This document shows positions 1 to 6,454 of a stretch of 13,483 bases of DNA, piece by piece; position 1 is the stretch's first letter, and each line of letters begins with the position of its first letter. The position numbers and the translations under genes are program-made. Under the pieces are notes generated by a model. That model did no database searches and had not been told where the DNA came from. It worked only from the letters and a program-made list of their open reading frames with translations. The stretch is from Planctomycetaceae bacterium (GTDB lineage: Bacteria > Planctomycetota > Planctomycetia > Pirellulales > Thermoguttaceae): contig JAITKS010000470.1 in NCBI GenBank assembly GCA_031278315.1, positions 1 to 13,483 on the forward strand. Reading direction: 5' to 3'.

Positions 1-9
1 GAAAAGAAA

Positions 10-62
10 CAGACTCGTTAATGAATAATTTTCATATCGCCGAATTTTATAGTACGTATAAT
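10..62 (+). repeat. Composite intergenic element, copy A (cut by window edge)
   Basis: The segment carries CAG, then TTAATGAATA (18-27), then CGAATTTTATAGTACGTA (41-58), and TATAAT at 57-62. The same blocks recur in the same order at 9254-9309 and 9421-9481. The upstream hairpin would lie outside the window. No + strand gene follows it for thousands of bases, so here it is not an obvious gene promoter. Confidence 0.55.
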
Positions 63-163
63 TTGAATCAACACCAAACATAAATAACAATACCCGGCAA
101 AACAAAATATAAGTTGCAATATCGTAACAAAAAAATAAAACTCAACAACCCATACCTGATGAT

Positions 164-194
164 AGTGGTTAGTGGTCAGTGGTTAGTGGTTAGT
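164..194 (+). repeat. Four tandem AGTGGTT heptamers
   Basis: Units lie at 164-170, 171-177 (last base C), 178-184 and 185-191, followed by a partial AGT. The complement CACTAACC occurs at 247-254, so part of the array could pair with it. No function is evident. Confidence 0.8.
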
Positions 195-216
195 TCGCAT
201 GCGGAAATTAGTATCG

Positions 217-245
217 ATAGTAATTTCGAATCATTAAATTACTAT
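217..245. repeat. Perfect 10-bp inverted repeat with 9-nt loop
   Basis: ATAGTAATTT at 217-226 is the exact reverse complement of 236-245. Together with the GGTTAGTG (181-188)/CACTAACC (247-254) pair outside it, the block 181-254 could fold into a larger hairpin, possibly a relic of a small palindromic element. Confidence 0.6.
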
Positions 246-262
246 TCACTAACCTTATTTTG

Positions 263-321
263 TTTTTATTAACCACAGAGAATTTTTTATTAACCACAGA
301 GAACACAGAGAACACAGAGGA
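263..321 (+). repeat. Tandem 20-bp duplication and CACAGAGAA units
   Basis: A 20-bp block (TTTTT, ATTAACCACAGAGAA) is present identically at 263-282 and 284-303. It runs into 9-bp units CACAGAGAA (295-303, 304-312) and CACAGAGGA (313-321). From general knowledge, ACCACAGAGAACACAGAGG-type repeats occur in many unrelated bacterial genomes and are not genes. Confidence 0.8.
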
Positions 322-378
322 AGAATATTTTGTAATTTTAGATTTTAAATTTAAGTGAATTACTAAAAAATATTTTAG

Positions 379-460
379 CCGGCGGGAACGCAGGCGTCCC
401 GCCTGCATCTTTTTTGTCAAAAAAACGCCTAAAGATGCGGTCGAGACGACCGCGATCCCG
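379..460. repeat. Two head-to-head copies of a GC-rich hairpin repeat
   Basis: The right copy (+ strand, 431-460) begins AAAGATGC, contains GCGGTCG/CGACCGC (437-443/447-453, loop AGA) and ends GATCCC. The left copy on the minus strand also begins AAAGATGC, contains GCAGGCG/CGCCTGC (390-396/400-406, loop TCC on +) and ends GTTCCC. Flanks are conserved while stems differ by compensating changes, so both belong to one repeat family in inverted orientation. The GC content stands out sharply from the AT-rich surroundings. Confidence 0.7.
419..453 (-). terminator. Possible terminator of the pgm unit
   Basis: Read on the minus strand, about 80 bases past the pgm stop, a 7-bp perfect GC-rich stem with a 3-nt loop is followed by a run of seven T. 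The stem and T-run are 11 bases apart, longer than usual for an intrinsic terminator, and the hairpin is also part of a repeat family. The call is therefore weak. Confidence 0.25.
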
Positions 461-500
461 ACAACAATAAATTATTCCGCCGATATATTACAAATTTTTT

Positions 501-520
501 AATCACGAAACACACGAAAT
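501..520 (+). repeat. CACGAAA-type repeat
   Basis: The segment reads AATCACGAAA CACACGAAAT. A related stretch (AAACACACGAAACACAC) occurs at 10813-10829 after the permease gene. These are degenerate copies of a short dispersed repeat, with no apparent function. Confidence 0.55.
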
Positions 521-533
521 ATTTTTGCGAAAA

Positions 534-2180
534 TTATTGTACTATACGTATGCTGTCAACGATCTCTTTGGCTTCCGATATTATTTGATTTAAATGTTCC
601 TCATCACAAAATGATTCCGCATAAATTTTGTAAATATTCTCCGTGCCGGAAGGCCGCACCGCAAACCACCCCTTGCCTGATACTACTTTTAATCCGCCAA
701 TCAACGCACCATTACCCGGCGCCTTCGTTAACTTAAATGTTATCTCATCACCAGCAAGTTTACTTGTCCTTACTTGATTTACACTCAACCCCTTGAACGC
801 AGCTTTCTGCTGCGGAGTCGTTGGTTGGTCTATTCGCGTATAAAACGATTTGCCAAATCTCGATTCCAATTCCCGATAAATAATACCCGGACTTTTTTCC
901 GTCTTGGCTATTATCTCAGCTGCTAATAAATTCAAAATTATTCCATCTTTGTCCGTCGACCACGTTCTTCCATCAAAACATAAAAAACTTGCGCCCGCAC
1001 TTTCCTCACCGCAAAATCCTAACGTTCCACTAAATAACCCCTCAACAAACCACTTAAAACCAACCGGCGTTTCAACCAACTTAACATTAAGCGAATCAGC
1101 AATCCTGTCAATCATCGCGCTTGAAACAAGAGTCTTCCCAATCCCAATCGAACCCGACCACTTCGGACGATTCGTAAACAAATATTGTATCGCCGCCGAT
1201 AAATAATGATTCGGATTCATCAAACCCAAATCCGGTACAACTATTCCATGTCTGTCTGTATCTGGATCATTCGCAAACGCAATGTCAAAATTATTTTTTA
1301 AGTCAACCAATCGGCGCATCGCATATTGACTCGAACAATCCATTCTAATTTTGCCGTCATGATCAACAGTCATAAAAGAAAATCGCGGGTCAATCGACCT
1401 GTTCACAACCGTTATGTCTAACTTATATCTCTCCGCAATTCTATCCCAATAAGCAACCCCCGCTCCGCCTAACGGATCAACACCAATTTTTATTCGCGAT
1501 TCAGATATCAATTTCATGTCAATAATATTGTCCAAATCAGCAATATATTTTTCTGCGAAATCCACAGCCTTGATTACACTTCTCGAAATAGCAGTATCAA
1601 AAGTTAAACGTTTTACACCACTCAATCTTGCCGAAAGATACGCATTAGCCCGATCCTGAATCCAACTCGTTACGTCAGTATCAGCCGGACCGCCATTGGG
1701 CGGATTGTACTTAATTCCGCCGTCAGACGGCGGATTATGAGACGGCGTTATCACTATTCCATCCGCAAAACCTGAATCCAACAAATGATTATGTTTCAAT
1801 ATAGACCACGAAATCACCGGCGTCGGCGTAAATCCGTCATCCGACTGATAATAAACTTGTACATCATTTGCCGCCAAAACCTCAATTGCATTACGCTCCG
1901 CCTGACGCGAAAGAAAATGAGTGTCTTTACCAAGAAAAAGCGGTCCCGTGTAACCTTTTCCGTTTCGGTAATCGCATATCGCCTGCACTATTGCCAAAAT
2001 GTGCGATTCCGTAAACGACACTTCCGCCGAAGTGCCGCGATGTCCGCTTGTTCCAAAAATTACACGCTGTTCGGGTAATTTCGTATCGGGTATGTTCTCA
2101 AAATAACTACGTTCAAGCAGCGATGTATCTATTAGTATTGATTCCGGTGCAGGTTGACCGGCAAGAAAATGAATAGTCAT
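534..2180 (-). CDS. pgm: Phosphoglucomutase, alpha-D-glucose-phosphate specific
   Basis: This cytoplasmic enzyme interconverts glucose-1-phosphate and glucose-6-phosphate, linking glycogen and sugar-nucleotide synthesis with glycolysis. It is 548 residues, the usual length for the Pgm (E. coli-type) branch of the phosphohexomutases, and has the branch's N-terminal HFLAGQPAP and FGTSGHRGT signatures. The catalytic phosphoserine loop TPSHNP is present (Ser147), as are the Mg-binding loop DPDTDR (305-310), the sugar-binding GEESAGAS (391-398) and the phosphate-binding RPSGTE (509-514). Nothing essential is missing, so it should be active. The ATG at 2180 gives the full conserved N-terminus. No Shine-Dalgarno site precedes it. 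The upstream gene stops 7 bp before it on the same strand, so the two are probably co-transcribed and pgm may be translated by re-initiation. Confidence 0.96.
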   Translation of the reverse strand: MTIHFLAGQPAPESILIDTSLLERSYFENIPDTKLPEQRVIFGTSGHRGTSAEVSFTESHILAIVQAICDYRNGKGYTGPLFLGKDTHFLSRQAERNAIEVLAANDVQVYYQSDDGFTPTPVISWSILKHNHLLDSGFADGIVITPSHNPPSDGGIKYNPPNGGPADTDVTSWIQDRANAYLSARLSGVKRLTFDTAISRSVIKAVDFAEKYIADLDNIIDMKLISESRIKIGVDPLGGAGVAYWDRIAERYKLDITVVNRSIDPRFSFMTVDHDGKIRMDCSSQYAMRRLVDLKNNFDIAFANDPDTDRHGIVVPDLGLMNPNHYLSAAIQYLFTNRPKWSGSIGIGKTLVSSAMIDRIADSLNVKLVETPVGFKWFVEGLFSGTLGFCGEESAGASFLCFDGRTWSTDKDGIILNLLAAEIIAKTEKSPGIIYRELESRFGKSFYTRIDQPTTPQQKAAFKGLSVNQVRTSKLAGDEITFKLTKAPGNGALIGGLKVVSGKGWFAVRPSGTENIYKIYAESFCDEEHLNQIISEAKEIVDSIRIVQ

Positions 2181-2187
2181 GTTAATT

Positions 2188-4401
2188 TTACCAATGTAAA
2201 AATCTAATATTATTTAATATTCGTTTAGCCTGTTGCAGCGTGTTTTGCTGATCGATAAATTGTAAAGCTTCAGATTGCTGTTTTGTTATTTGCGATTTCG
2301 GTAACTGCGCAATAAATTGCCGAATATTATTTTGCAAATATTTGATTTTCGAATTGATGTTGAAATTGTTAAAATTGGAATTTGTATTTGTATTCATGTT
2401 TGATTCAAACATAAAAAGCGAATGCCGTATCTTGGCAATAGTAGATAACGAACGCGAAAAATATTCGCCGGATTCAAGACTTCTAATTGTCTTTTCAAAA
2501 AGTTTATTGGCTCTTTTTTTATTTCCGATCTCTGCATTAAGCATCGCTAATTTTTGCAAAATCAACCCATACGGATATGTGTTTATAACCTCATAAGCAT
2601 AGTTTCGAGTAATTGAATCCATCGTTTCCGCTAATTCTTTTTTTTGCTCTGAGTTTCCGAATACAAGAATCCCTTTAAGCCGAACTGCTGTTACAAACGG
2701 CATTTTTATTCCGTCGTCGATATAATTATCCGAAGCCGGCAGATTCGTAACTGCTTCCTCCCAAAGAGGTTTAAGCTGCAACGGAAAATCACAGGCGAGA
2801 TGTCCCAGATGAATCCAAACACGAGTTTGATCAACAGGATTATTGAATAACATCAATGCCTTGCGAAAAAATAATTCAGATAATTTACGCTTATATTGAT
2901 CAAATGCTTGAAACGCAAAAACTTGAGCAAGCGTATCATAACAATTAGCTATTTTTTGTAAATCGATTTGATCAGCAGAGACTTGAAAAAATTTCGCCAT
3001 TGCTTCACAAAAAGTTTCTTCGTGTGTTCCGATTTCTGTCATTATTTGTTCAGCGTAATCAAAGTTGAATTGTTCCGTCAGACTAATAGCACGCCTGCAG
3101 CGAAATTCAGTACCGATTTTTAATCCGTATTCAACACCTAATTTCGGCAAGTTATTTTCTAACGGTATGTAAGTTTTCCACAATTCAGCCGATTTCATAA
3201 TATTGCCGAATTGATTAGAAATTAAAAACTGCATCATTGTCAAATAAAGATCAGCAAATAAATCGGGTTTGGAAGAGTTTCTATAGATATATTCGAGTAA
3301 TCGTAAAAGCTCGCTTCCTTTCTTTCTATTTTTCGGATTATCGACAATAACTTTTGCTGATTCGAATAAATTCTGGAATTGTTTACTGTCTCTGATATAC
3401 TCTTTTACTAGAGTACGGACAAGCTCTTGATTTTGCATATTGTTCGGATCAATTGGATATTGTTCGATAGTTGCAATTAATGATTCGATATTTCCGTTAC
3501 AATAATTCGATTTACAAATTGCAGTAGAATCGAGATTCTGATCGTAGTTTAACGATTCCAAAATAGGTAAAGTTTGCTCGGCGATTAATTGCGAGCGTAC
3601 AAGCCGAGATCGTTCTATACCTAATATTACGTTGGCGAGATAAAGTCCGGGAGTCGGTTCGTCTGATTTTTTAGGTTTTTTATCGAATATGAGTTCGGCA
3701 GTTTCGATTGAGGCGAGTTTGAGATTCGATGTTTTCCAGCGGTCGTTTATTAAAATATTGAATGTATTTGTGAGTTGATTAGAGTCGATTGGCGAAGTAA
3801 CGAAGTATGTATTTTTTTTATTTTTATCATTATTTTTTTTCATGTTTAGTTGTAATTCTTTTGCTGTTGTCATTGTTGATTTATCCAGATCGAGAGTATA
3901 GCTTCGGTGAGCAATATGAACATGAATTTTAGCGTTATCGTTTAATTTATTTGCGGTTTTATTGCTTACGAAAATGGTGTGTTCGATTAGTGACCATATC
4001 ATTGTGATATATCTGTTATCGAGTTCACGTTGTACGAGTATAAGCGGCGTGTTTGGATAAATATCGTGAATATTTTGAAACATGATTATGCTGTAGGCTT
4101 TTTTTTCGTCTTCGTTTGTTGCTGAAGTCATTAAATTTTTAGCGAGAGAGGAAGCGAAAATTTTCCCTTGTTTTTTTGTTTCGTCTGATTCGATGAAATC
4201 ATGAAAAAACGTATTTTGCGGATATTTCATATTGATTTCTTTTAATGAATCGACCATAGCGTTACGTAATTTATTTTGTGTTTCTTCGTCGTATTTTCCA
4301 AACAGCAATAGTCCGCCGATAAGAATTGTATCTCTGACATTATCAAAAGAGCCGCTTTCGGCGATAAAAAAATGTAATTCGTCAAATTTCTGATTTTGCA
4401 T
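2188..4401 (-). CDS. DUF3800-like N-terminal domain fused to helical (TPR-like) repeats
   Basis: A large protein of unproven function (737 residues from the ATG at 4401). Residues about 5-265 follow the layout of DUF3800 (RNase H-like fold): an N-terminal strand ending in ESG (LHFFIAESG, 9-17), a hydrophobic strand, FHDFIESDE (66-74), a strand IHVHIAHR (159-166), and PGLYLANVILG (251-261) where the family has a GLQLADL-like motif. The acidic residues normally seen in DESG, in the middle strand and in LAD are Ala, Ala and Asn here, so any nuclease activity may be lost. The remaining part to about 650 is helical, with TPR-like stretches such as EIGNKKRANKLFEKTI. An Asn-rich tract (666-685) precedes the C-terminus. 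The frame stays open upstream to an ATG at 4524, but those 41 codons look non-coding and are spanned by an inverted repeat, so 4401 is preferred. Neither start has a Shine-Dalgarno site. The domain call is by eye. Confidence 0.75.
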   Translation of the reverse strand: MQNQKFDELHFFIAESGSFDNVRDTILIGGLLLFGKYDEETQNKLRNAMVDSLKEINMKYPQNTFFHDFIESDETKKQGKIFASSLAKNLMTSATNEDEKKAYSIIMFQNIHDIYPNTPLILVQRELDNRYITMIWSLIEHTIFVSNKTANKLNDNAKIHVHIAHRSYTLDLDKSTMTTAKELQLNMKKNNDKNKKNTYFVTSPIDSNQLTNTFNILINDRWKTSNLKLASIETAELIFDKKPKKSDEPTPGLYLANVILGIERSRLVRSQLIAEQTLPILESLNYDQNLDSTAICKSNYCNGNIESLIATIEQYPIDPNNMQNQELVRTLVKEYIRDSKQFQNLFESAKVIVDNPKNRKKGSELLRLLEYIYRNSSKPDLFADLYLTMMQFLISNQFGNIMKSAELWKTYIPLENNLPKLGVEYGLKIGTEFRCRRAISLTEQFNFDYAEQIMTEIGTHEETFCEAMAKFFQVSADQIDLQKIANCYDTLAQVFAFQAFDQYKRKLSELFFRKALMLFNNPVDQTRVWIHLGHLACDFPLQLKPLWEEAVTNLPASDNYIDDGIKMPFVTAVRLKGILVFGNSEQKKELAETMDSITRNYAYEVINTYPYGLILQKLAMLNAEIGNKKRANKLFEKTIRSLESGEYFSRSLSTIAKIRHSLFMFESNMNTNTNSNFNNFNINSKIKYLQNNIRQFIAQLPKSQITKQQSEALQFIDQQNTLQQAKRILNNIRFLHW

Positions 4402-4495
4402 TTTTAATTTTAGTTTTATTTTATGCGGAATTTCTAATGATCTTGTGTAACAATTTATTTTTAGTTGGAATGTTGTTATTTTGACCGTTGTTATA

Positions 4496-4541
4496 TTTAG
4501 ACATTTATGGTGTAAGTTTAACATGCTTATATTTGTCTAAA
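4496..4541. repeat. 8-bp inverted repeat around the upstream alternative start
   Basis: TTTAGACA (4496-4503) and its exact complement TGTCTAAA (4534-4541) flank 30 bases that include the alternative ATG at 4524. This could be an operator or leader hairpin of the minus-strand gene, and it supports translation starting downstream at 4401. Its function is unknown. Confidence 0.4.
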
Positions 4542-4768
4542 TTTAGTTTTTAGAAATTCGCTTTAGGAATCGATAATTTTAAACTAGTTGTACATAATTT
4601 TTTTTCATTAACGTTGCCGGAATAATCAAAGTTCTGTATTATCATACCAAAAAATAAAAAATTAGTAACTAGCAATATATCGGTAATATATCAGAAAAAA
4701 TTTTTCAAAGGTTTCAAATTCTTTTTTAACTAACGATTATTAACAACAATTATTGTTTCTTTATTTCC

Positions 4769-4799
4769 TGCCGCCCTTTCATGCCGCCCTTTCATGCCG
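4769..4799 (+). repeat. 13-bp tandem repeat TGCCGCCCTTTCA
   Basis: Two identical units (4769-4781, 4782-4794) are followed by a partial TGCCG. The cytosine-rich units stand out against AT-rich flanks. No function is evident. Confidence 0.75.
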
Positions 4800-4856
4800 T
4801 ACTTATTTTTATGCGTGAACGGTTACTTTTTTCGTTACAAAAAATAAGATTGATAT

Positions 4857-4884
4857 GTAGAAACACAAGGCATTTTGTCTCTAC
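4857..4884. repeat. Imperfect palindrome, GTAG...CTAC
   Basis: The left arm GTAGAAACACAAGGC resembles the reverse complement of the right arm, GTAGAGACAAAATGC, with a few mismatches. It looks like a decayed member of a short palindromic repeat family. Similar GTAGAGACAAGG-type palindromes are, from memory, common intergenic repeats in other bacteria. Confidence 0.45.
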
Positions 4885-4907
4885 ATTGATGATTGTCTGT
4901 TTTTTAA

Positions 4908-5111
4908 CATGCCTACAATTATTCCGCTGATATATTCCAAAATTGTTATATTCCAAATGACTATAAAAAACGTTTTGCTGTATCTGCCCGATCTATATTA
5001 AACGGACTATTAGAAAAAGGATACGAACTTGTTGAAGATAAAGAATATTACCCATATATCAACAATAAAAAATGTTTTGCAAGAATATTAGTACAGAAAA
5101 AAGAATTATAA
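4908..5111 (+). pseudogene. Orphan C-terminal coding fragment, unrecognised family
   Basis: An open frame of 67 codons between stops, without ATG, GTG or TTG near its 5' end. The first dozen codons overlap a dispersed repeat. From about 4946 the translation looks like real protein: it includes AVSARSILNGLLEKGYELVE, then YYPYIN and KKCFARILVQKKEL before TAA, with normal coding-like composition. I read it as the C-terminal end of a gene whose front has been lost. I do not recognise the family. It could instead be a chance open frame. Confidence 0.4.
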
Positions 5112-5136
5112 AATACGAAATAATTTTTATAAACAA

Positions 5137-5270
5137 TCACTCGATTTGAACAACCTCGCCTATATATCTAATTCTTTGGCAAGAGTTACCATAATAAATT
5201 GAAAATCCAATTCCATCGATAACGTTTCTATAAGATCACGTATTTGACTAAAGTATTCTACATTTATATT
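5137..5270 (-). pseudogene. Frameshifted C-terminal remnant, possibly of an SMC/RecF-type ATPase
   Basis: On the minus strand the frame from 5270 to 5160 reads SQIRDLIETLSMELDFQFIM, then VTLAKELDI, then a TAG. Removing one TA from the TATATA run just before that stop continues the protein as GEVVQIE and a TGA at 5137-5139, which looks like the natural end. The pattern 'LIETLS.EL.FQFIMVT...EL.IG.VV.I' resembles the last strands of SMC/Rad50/RecF-like ATPases, with Leu where the H-loop His would be. There is no start codon, and a TGA lies directly upstream. Further traces (RDREPFRFLNVKYK in a shifted frame) may extend the relic to about 5330. The family suggestion is weak. Confidence 0.4.
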
Positions 5271-5373
5271 TCACATTTAAAAATCGAAACGGCTCACGAT
5301 CTCTCGCCGCTCAATCATTCCAATCAGAACAATTAAACTAAAAAATTAATATAGATTGAAACTGGTCAATTAA

Positions 5374-5577
5374 TTCCTTGTACACTTCAAGCCTCCACTT
5401 ATACAAGACCATTGGGGGACAAGTTTTTACTGCCTACCGCTGCAACGAGAATTACTCTTTAACAATAGAACCATGCCGTACTCAGTATTCATGAGTTCGA
5501 CATGGTTCATTGGATTTATGTTTACCTCGAATTTAATTTATATCGATATTGCTTTGCGGAATTATTTGTCATATTGA
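5374..5577 (+). other. Less AT-rich block with a 67-codon open frame, unassigned
   Basis: Between a TAA (5371-5373) and a TGA (5575-5577) the + frame is open. The first ATG is at 5473 and would give 34 residues with hydrophobic stretches (STWFIGFMFTSNL). The composition of 5380-5515 is visibly less AT-rich than its flanks. No Shine-Dalgarno site and no recognised family. It could be a decayed mobile-element part or a structured RNA. I do not call it a gene. Confidence 0.25.
5468..5508. repeat. Two-tier hairpin (8-bp outer and 5-bp inner stem)
   Basis: GAACCATG (5468-5475) pairs perfectly with CATGGTTC (5501-5508). Inside a 4 x 4 internal loop, ACTCA (5480-5484) pairs with TGAGT (5492-5496) around a 7-nt loop. 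There is no T-run next to it, so it is not a simple terminator. Confidence 0.5.
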
Positions 5578-5752
5578 TATTTATTTCACGTTAAATATTT
5601 GTCCAGCTGATTTAATTGTGATTATTTTTCTGGATTGAAAACCTACACAAATTAACGGATAAAATAACATGAAAAATCCAAAAACAACATTTATATTCTG
5701 ATGCCGAAATATCGACATTCAACATTAAATTGGTGTCAAAATTATCGCGGAT

Positions 5753-6106
5753 TTATACCCATTCTTTTAGGGTTTTCAATGCTCTAATTTTAACTTTATG
5801 ATGAGCCGGCTTCGCAGGTTTATCATAGAACGTTCCAGGTTTAAGTTTGTTCTCGACATGTTTTTTCTCTTTTGTCGCAGCTACAAACTTTTTCTCAATT
5901 TTGAGAATACCCGGCAACGTAAAAGAACCCGCTCCTTTTTTGCCTATGCTTTTCTTAATTTCTTCGGTAAACGCATCGATTACAGTGCCAACTTCTTTTT
6001 TCGTTAGCGATGTCGCCTCAGCAACATTAGCGATAATTTGCGTTTTTGTCAAAGGCTTCGTATCACCGTTTGCCTTCTTCTCTGTTTTTTTTGCGGCAGT
6101 TGCCAT
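5753..6106 (-). CDS. HU/IHF-family DNA-binding protein
   Basis: A small basic nucleoid protein expected to bind and bend DNA as a dimer. 117 residues from the ATG at 6106: a Lys/Ala-rich tail (1-20), the helical HU dimerisation part beginning TKTQIIANVAEATSLTKKEV, then the core GKKGAGSFTLPGILKIEKK (about 56-73). The DNA-binding arm is unusual: instead of the classical RNPQTG it has LKPGTFYDKPAKPAHHK (about 88-104), ending KIRALKTLKEWV. Such Lys/Pro-rich HU variants are typical of Planctomycetota as I recall. GGAGGA lies 7 bases before the ATG at 6106, so that start is chosen over the in-frame ATG five codons upstream, which itself overlaps the Shine-Dalgarno site. The gene is monocistronic and divergent from the TlpA-like gene. 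Confidence 0.9.
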   Translation of the reverse strand: MATAAKKTEKKANGDTKPLTKTQIIANVAEATSLTKKEVGTVIDAFTEEIKKSIGKKGAGSFTLPGILKIEKKFVAATKEKKHVENKLKPGTFYDKPAKPAHHKVKIRALKTLKEWV

Positions 6107-6113
6107 TAAATTT

Positions 6114-6119
6114 TCCTCC
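6114..6119 (-). promoter_or_regulatory. Shine-Dalgarno site of the HU gene
   Basis: GGAGGA on the minus strand with a 7-base spacer to the ATG at 6106. It decides the start of the HU gene. No other gene in the window has a comparable site. Confidence 0.85.
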
Positions 6120-6272
6120 ATGGAATTGTTGGTTCGATCTATACATCAAGCAGCATATACTTTGGTCGCAATTTAGAAGTCGTCGATTCTGAAATCGAAT
6201 CTGCTTTTCGATAGGCAGCTAATTAAATACTGAATTTAATATGCAAATTATTAATTTGTGTACATATTAAAT

Positions 6273-6359
6273 TTCGGTCTGTTGTCTGCTCACCTTATCA
6301 GCAAGCAGTTTGTTATGCTTTTATATCGTCGAATTTCATAGTACGAATAATAGTATAAT
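6273..6359 (+). repeat. Composite intergenic element, copy B
   Basis: TTCGGTCTGTTGTCTGCT leads into a stem CTGCT/AGCAG (6286-6290/6304-6308), then CAGTTTGTTATGC, then a perfect CGAATTTCATAGTACGA (6330-6346), and TATAAT at 6354-6359. The order is the same as in the other copies. The next + strand gene starts about 870 bases away, so any transcript from here would begin in non-coding DNA. Confidence 0.6.
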
Positions 6360-6412
6360 GCGTCAACAACCACAACGCATGGTTGTCAAATAAATCGAAC
6401 GGTTGCGGATGT

Positions 6413-6454
6413 GCCTACAAATCGGACCACGTTGGTCCTTGTCACTTTGTAGGC
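6413..6454. repeat. Nested palindrome GCCTACAAA ... TTTGTAGGC
   Basis: Outer arms 6413-6421 and 6446-6454 are perfect 9-bp complements. Inside, GGACCA (6424-6429) and TGGTCC (6433-6438) form a perfect 6-bp hairpin with loop CGT. The right side carries an extra TTGTCAC (6439-6445), while the left has only TC (6422-6423). This suggests an originally longer perfect palindrome that lost GTGACAA on one arm. It looks like a REP- or MITE-like element, and no T-run follows. Confidence 0.65.

Larger units (their letters stand above)
1..533. other. Repeat-rich intergenic region downstream of pgm
   Basis: No credible gene. An open frame of 70 codons on the minus strand (208-420) only translates the CACAGAG repeats and a hairpin repeat, giving a Ser/Val/Phe/Asn-rich peptide. 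The region holds, in order, the 3' part of a composite element, a 7-bp array, an inverted repeat, tandem CACAGAG units, two head-to-head GC-rich hairpins and a CACGAAA-type repeat. Each is listed separately. Confidence 0.7.
4402..5752. other. Intergenic region with decayed gene fragments and palindromes
   Basis: No intact gene. It contains the leader of the DUF3800-like gene, a 13-bp tandem repeat, an imperfect palindrome, two orphan coding fragments that converge around 5111-5137, and a less AT-rich block with a strong hairpin (5374-5577). The stretch 5578-5752, just past the HU stop, holds nothing I can recognise. Confidence 0.6.

Noticed and set aside
164..321. CRISPR array
   Set aside because: The repeats are 7-21 bp and directly adjacent, without unique spacers of constant length; no cas genes are present.
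208..420. Minus-strand 70-codon open frame
   Set aside because: Its translation is just the CACAGAG repeat and a hairpin repeat read through; the composition is low-complexity and there is no start signal.
904..1206. Plus-strand open frames inside pgm (also 1785-2078)
   Set aside because: They lie opposite a fully conserved phosphoglucomutase and have no protein-like features; they are antisense shadows.
4402..4524. N-terminal extension of the DUF3800-like protein to the ATG at 4524
   Set aside because: The 41 added residues show no signal peptide or conserved feature, overlap an inverted repeat, and would push the family's N-terminal strand far from the start. It is kept only as an alternative.
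5468..5508. Group II intron domain V
   Set aside because: The two-tier hairpin is superficially similar, but the AGC triad, the bulge position and any intron-encoded protein are lacking.
5473..5577. Possible 34-residue membrane microprotein
   Set aside because: No Shine-Dalgarno site or homology that I recognise, and the frame is open upstream without a start, so I list it only as an unassigned block.
5798..6176. Two plus-strand open frames opposite the HU gene
   Set aside because: They are antisense to a well-supported HU gene with a strong Shine-Dalgarno site; their Phe-rich content reflects the Lys codons on the other strand.
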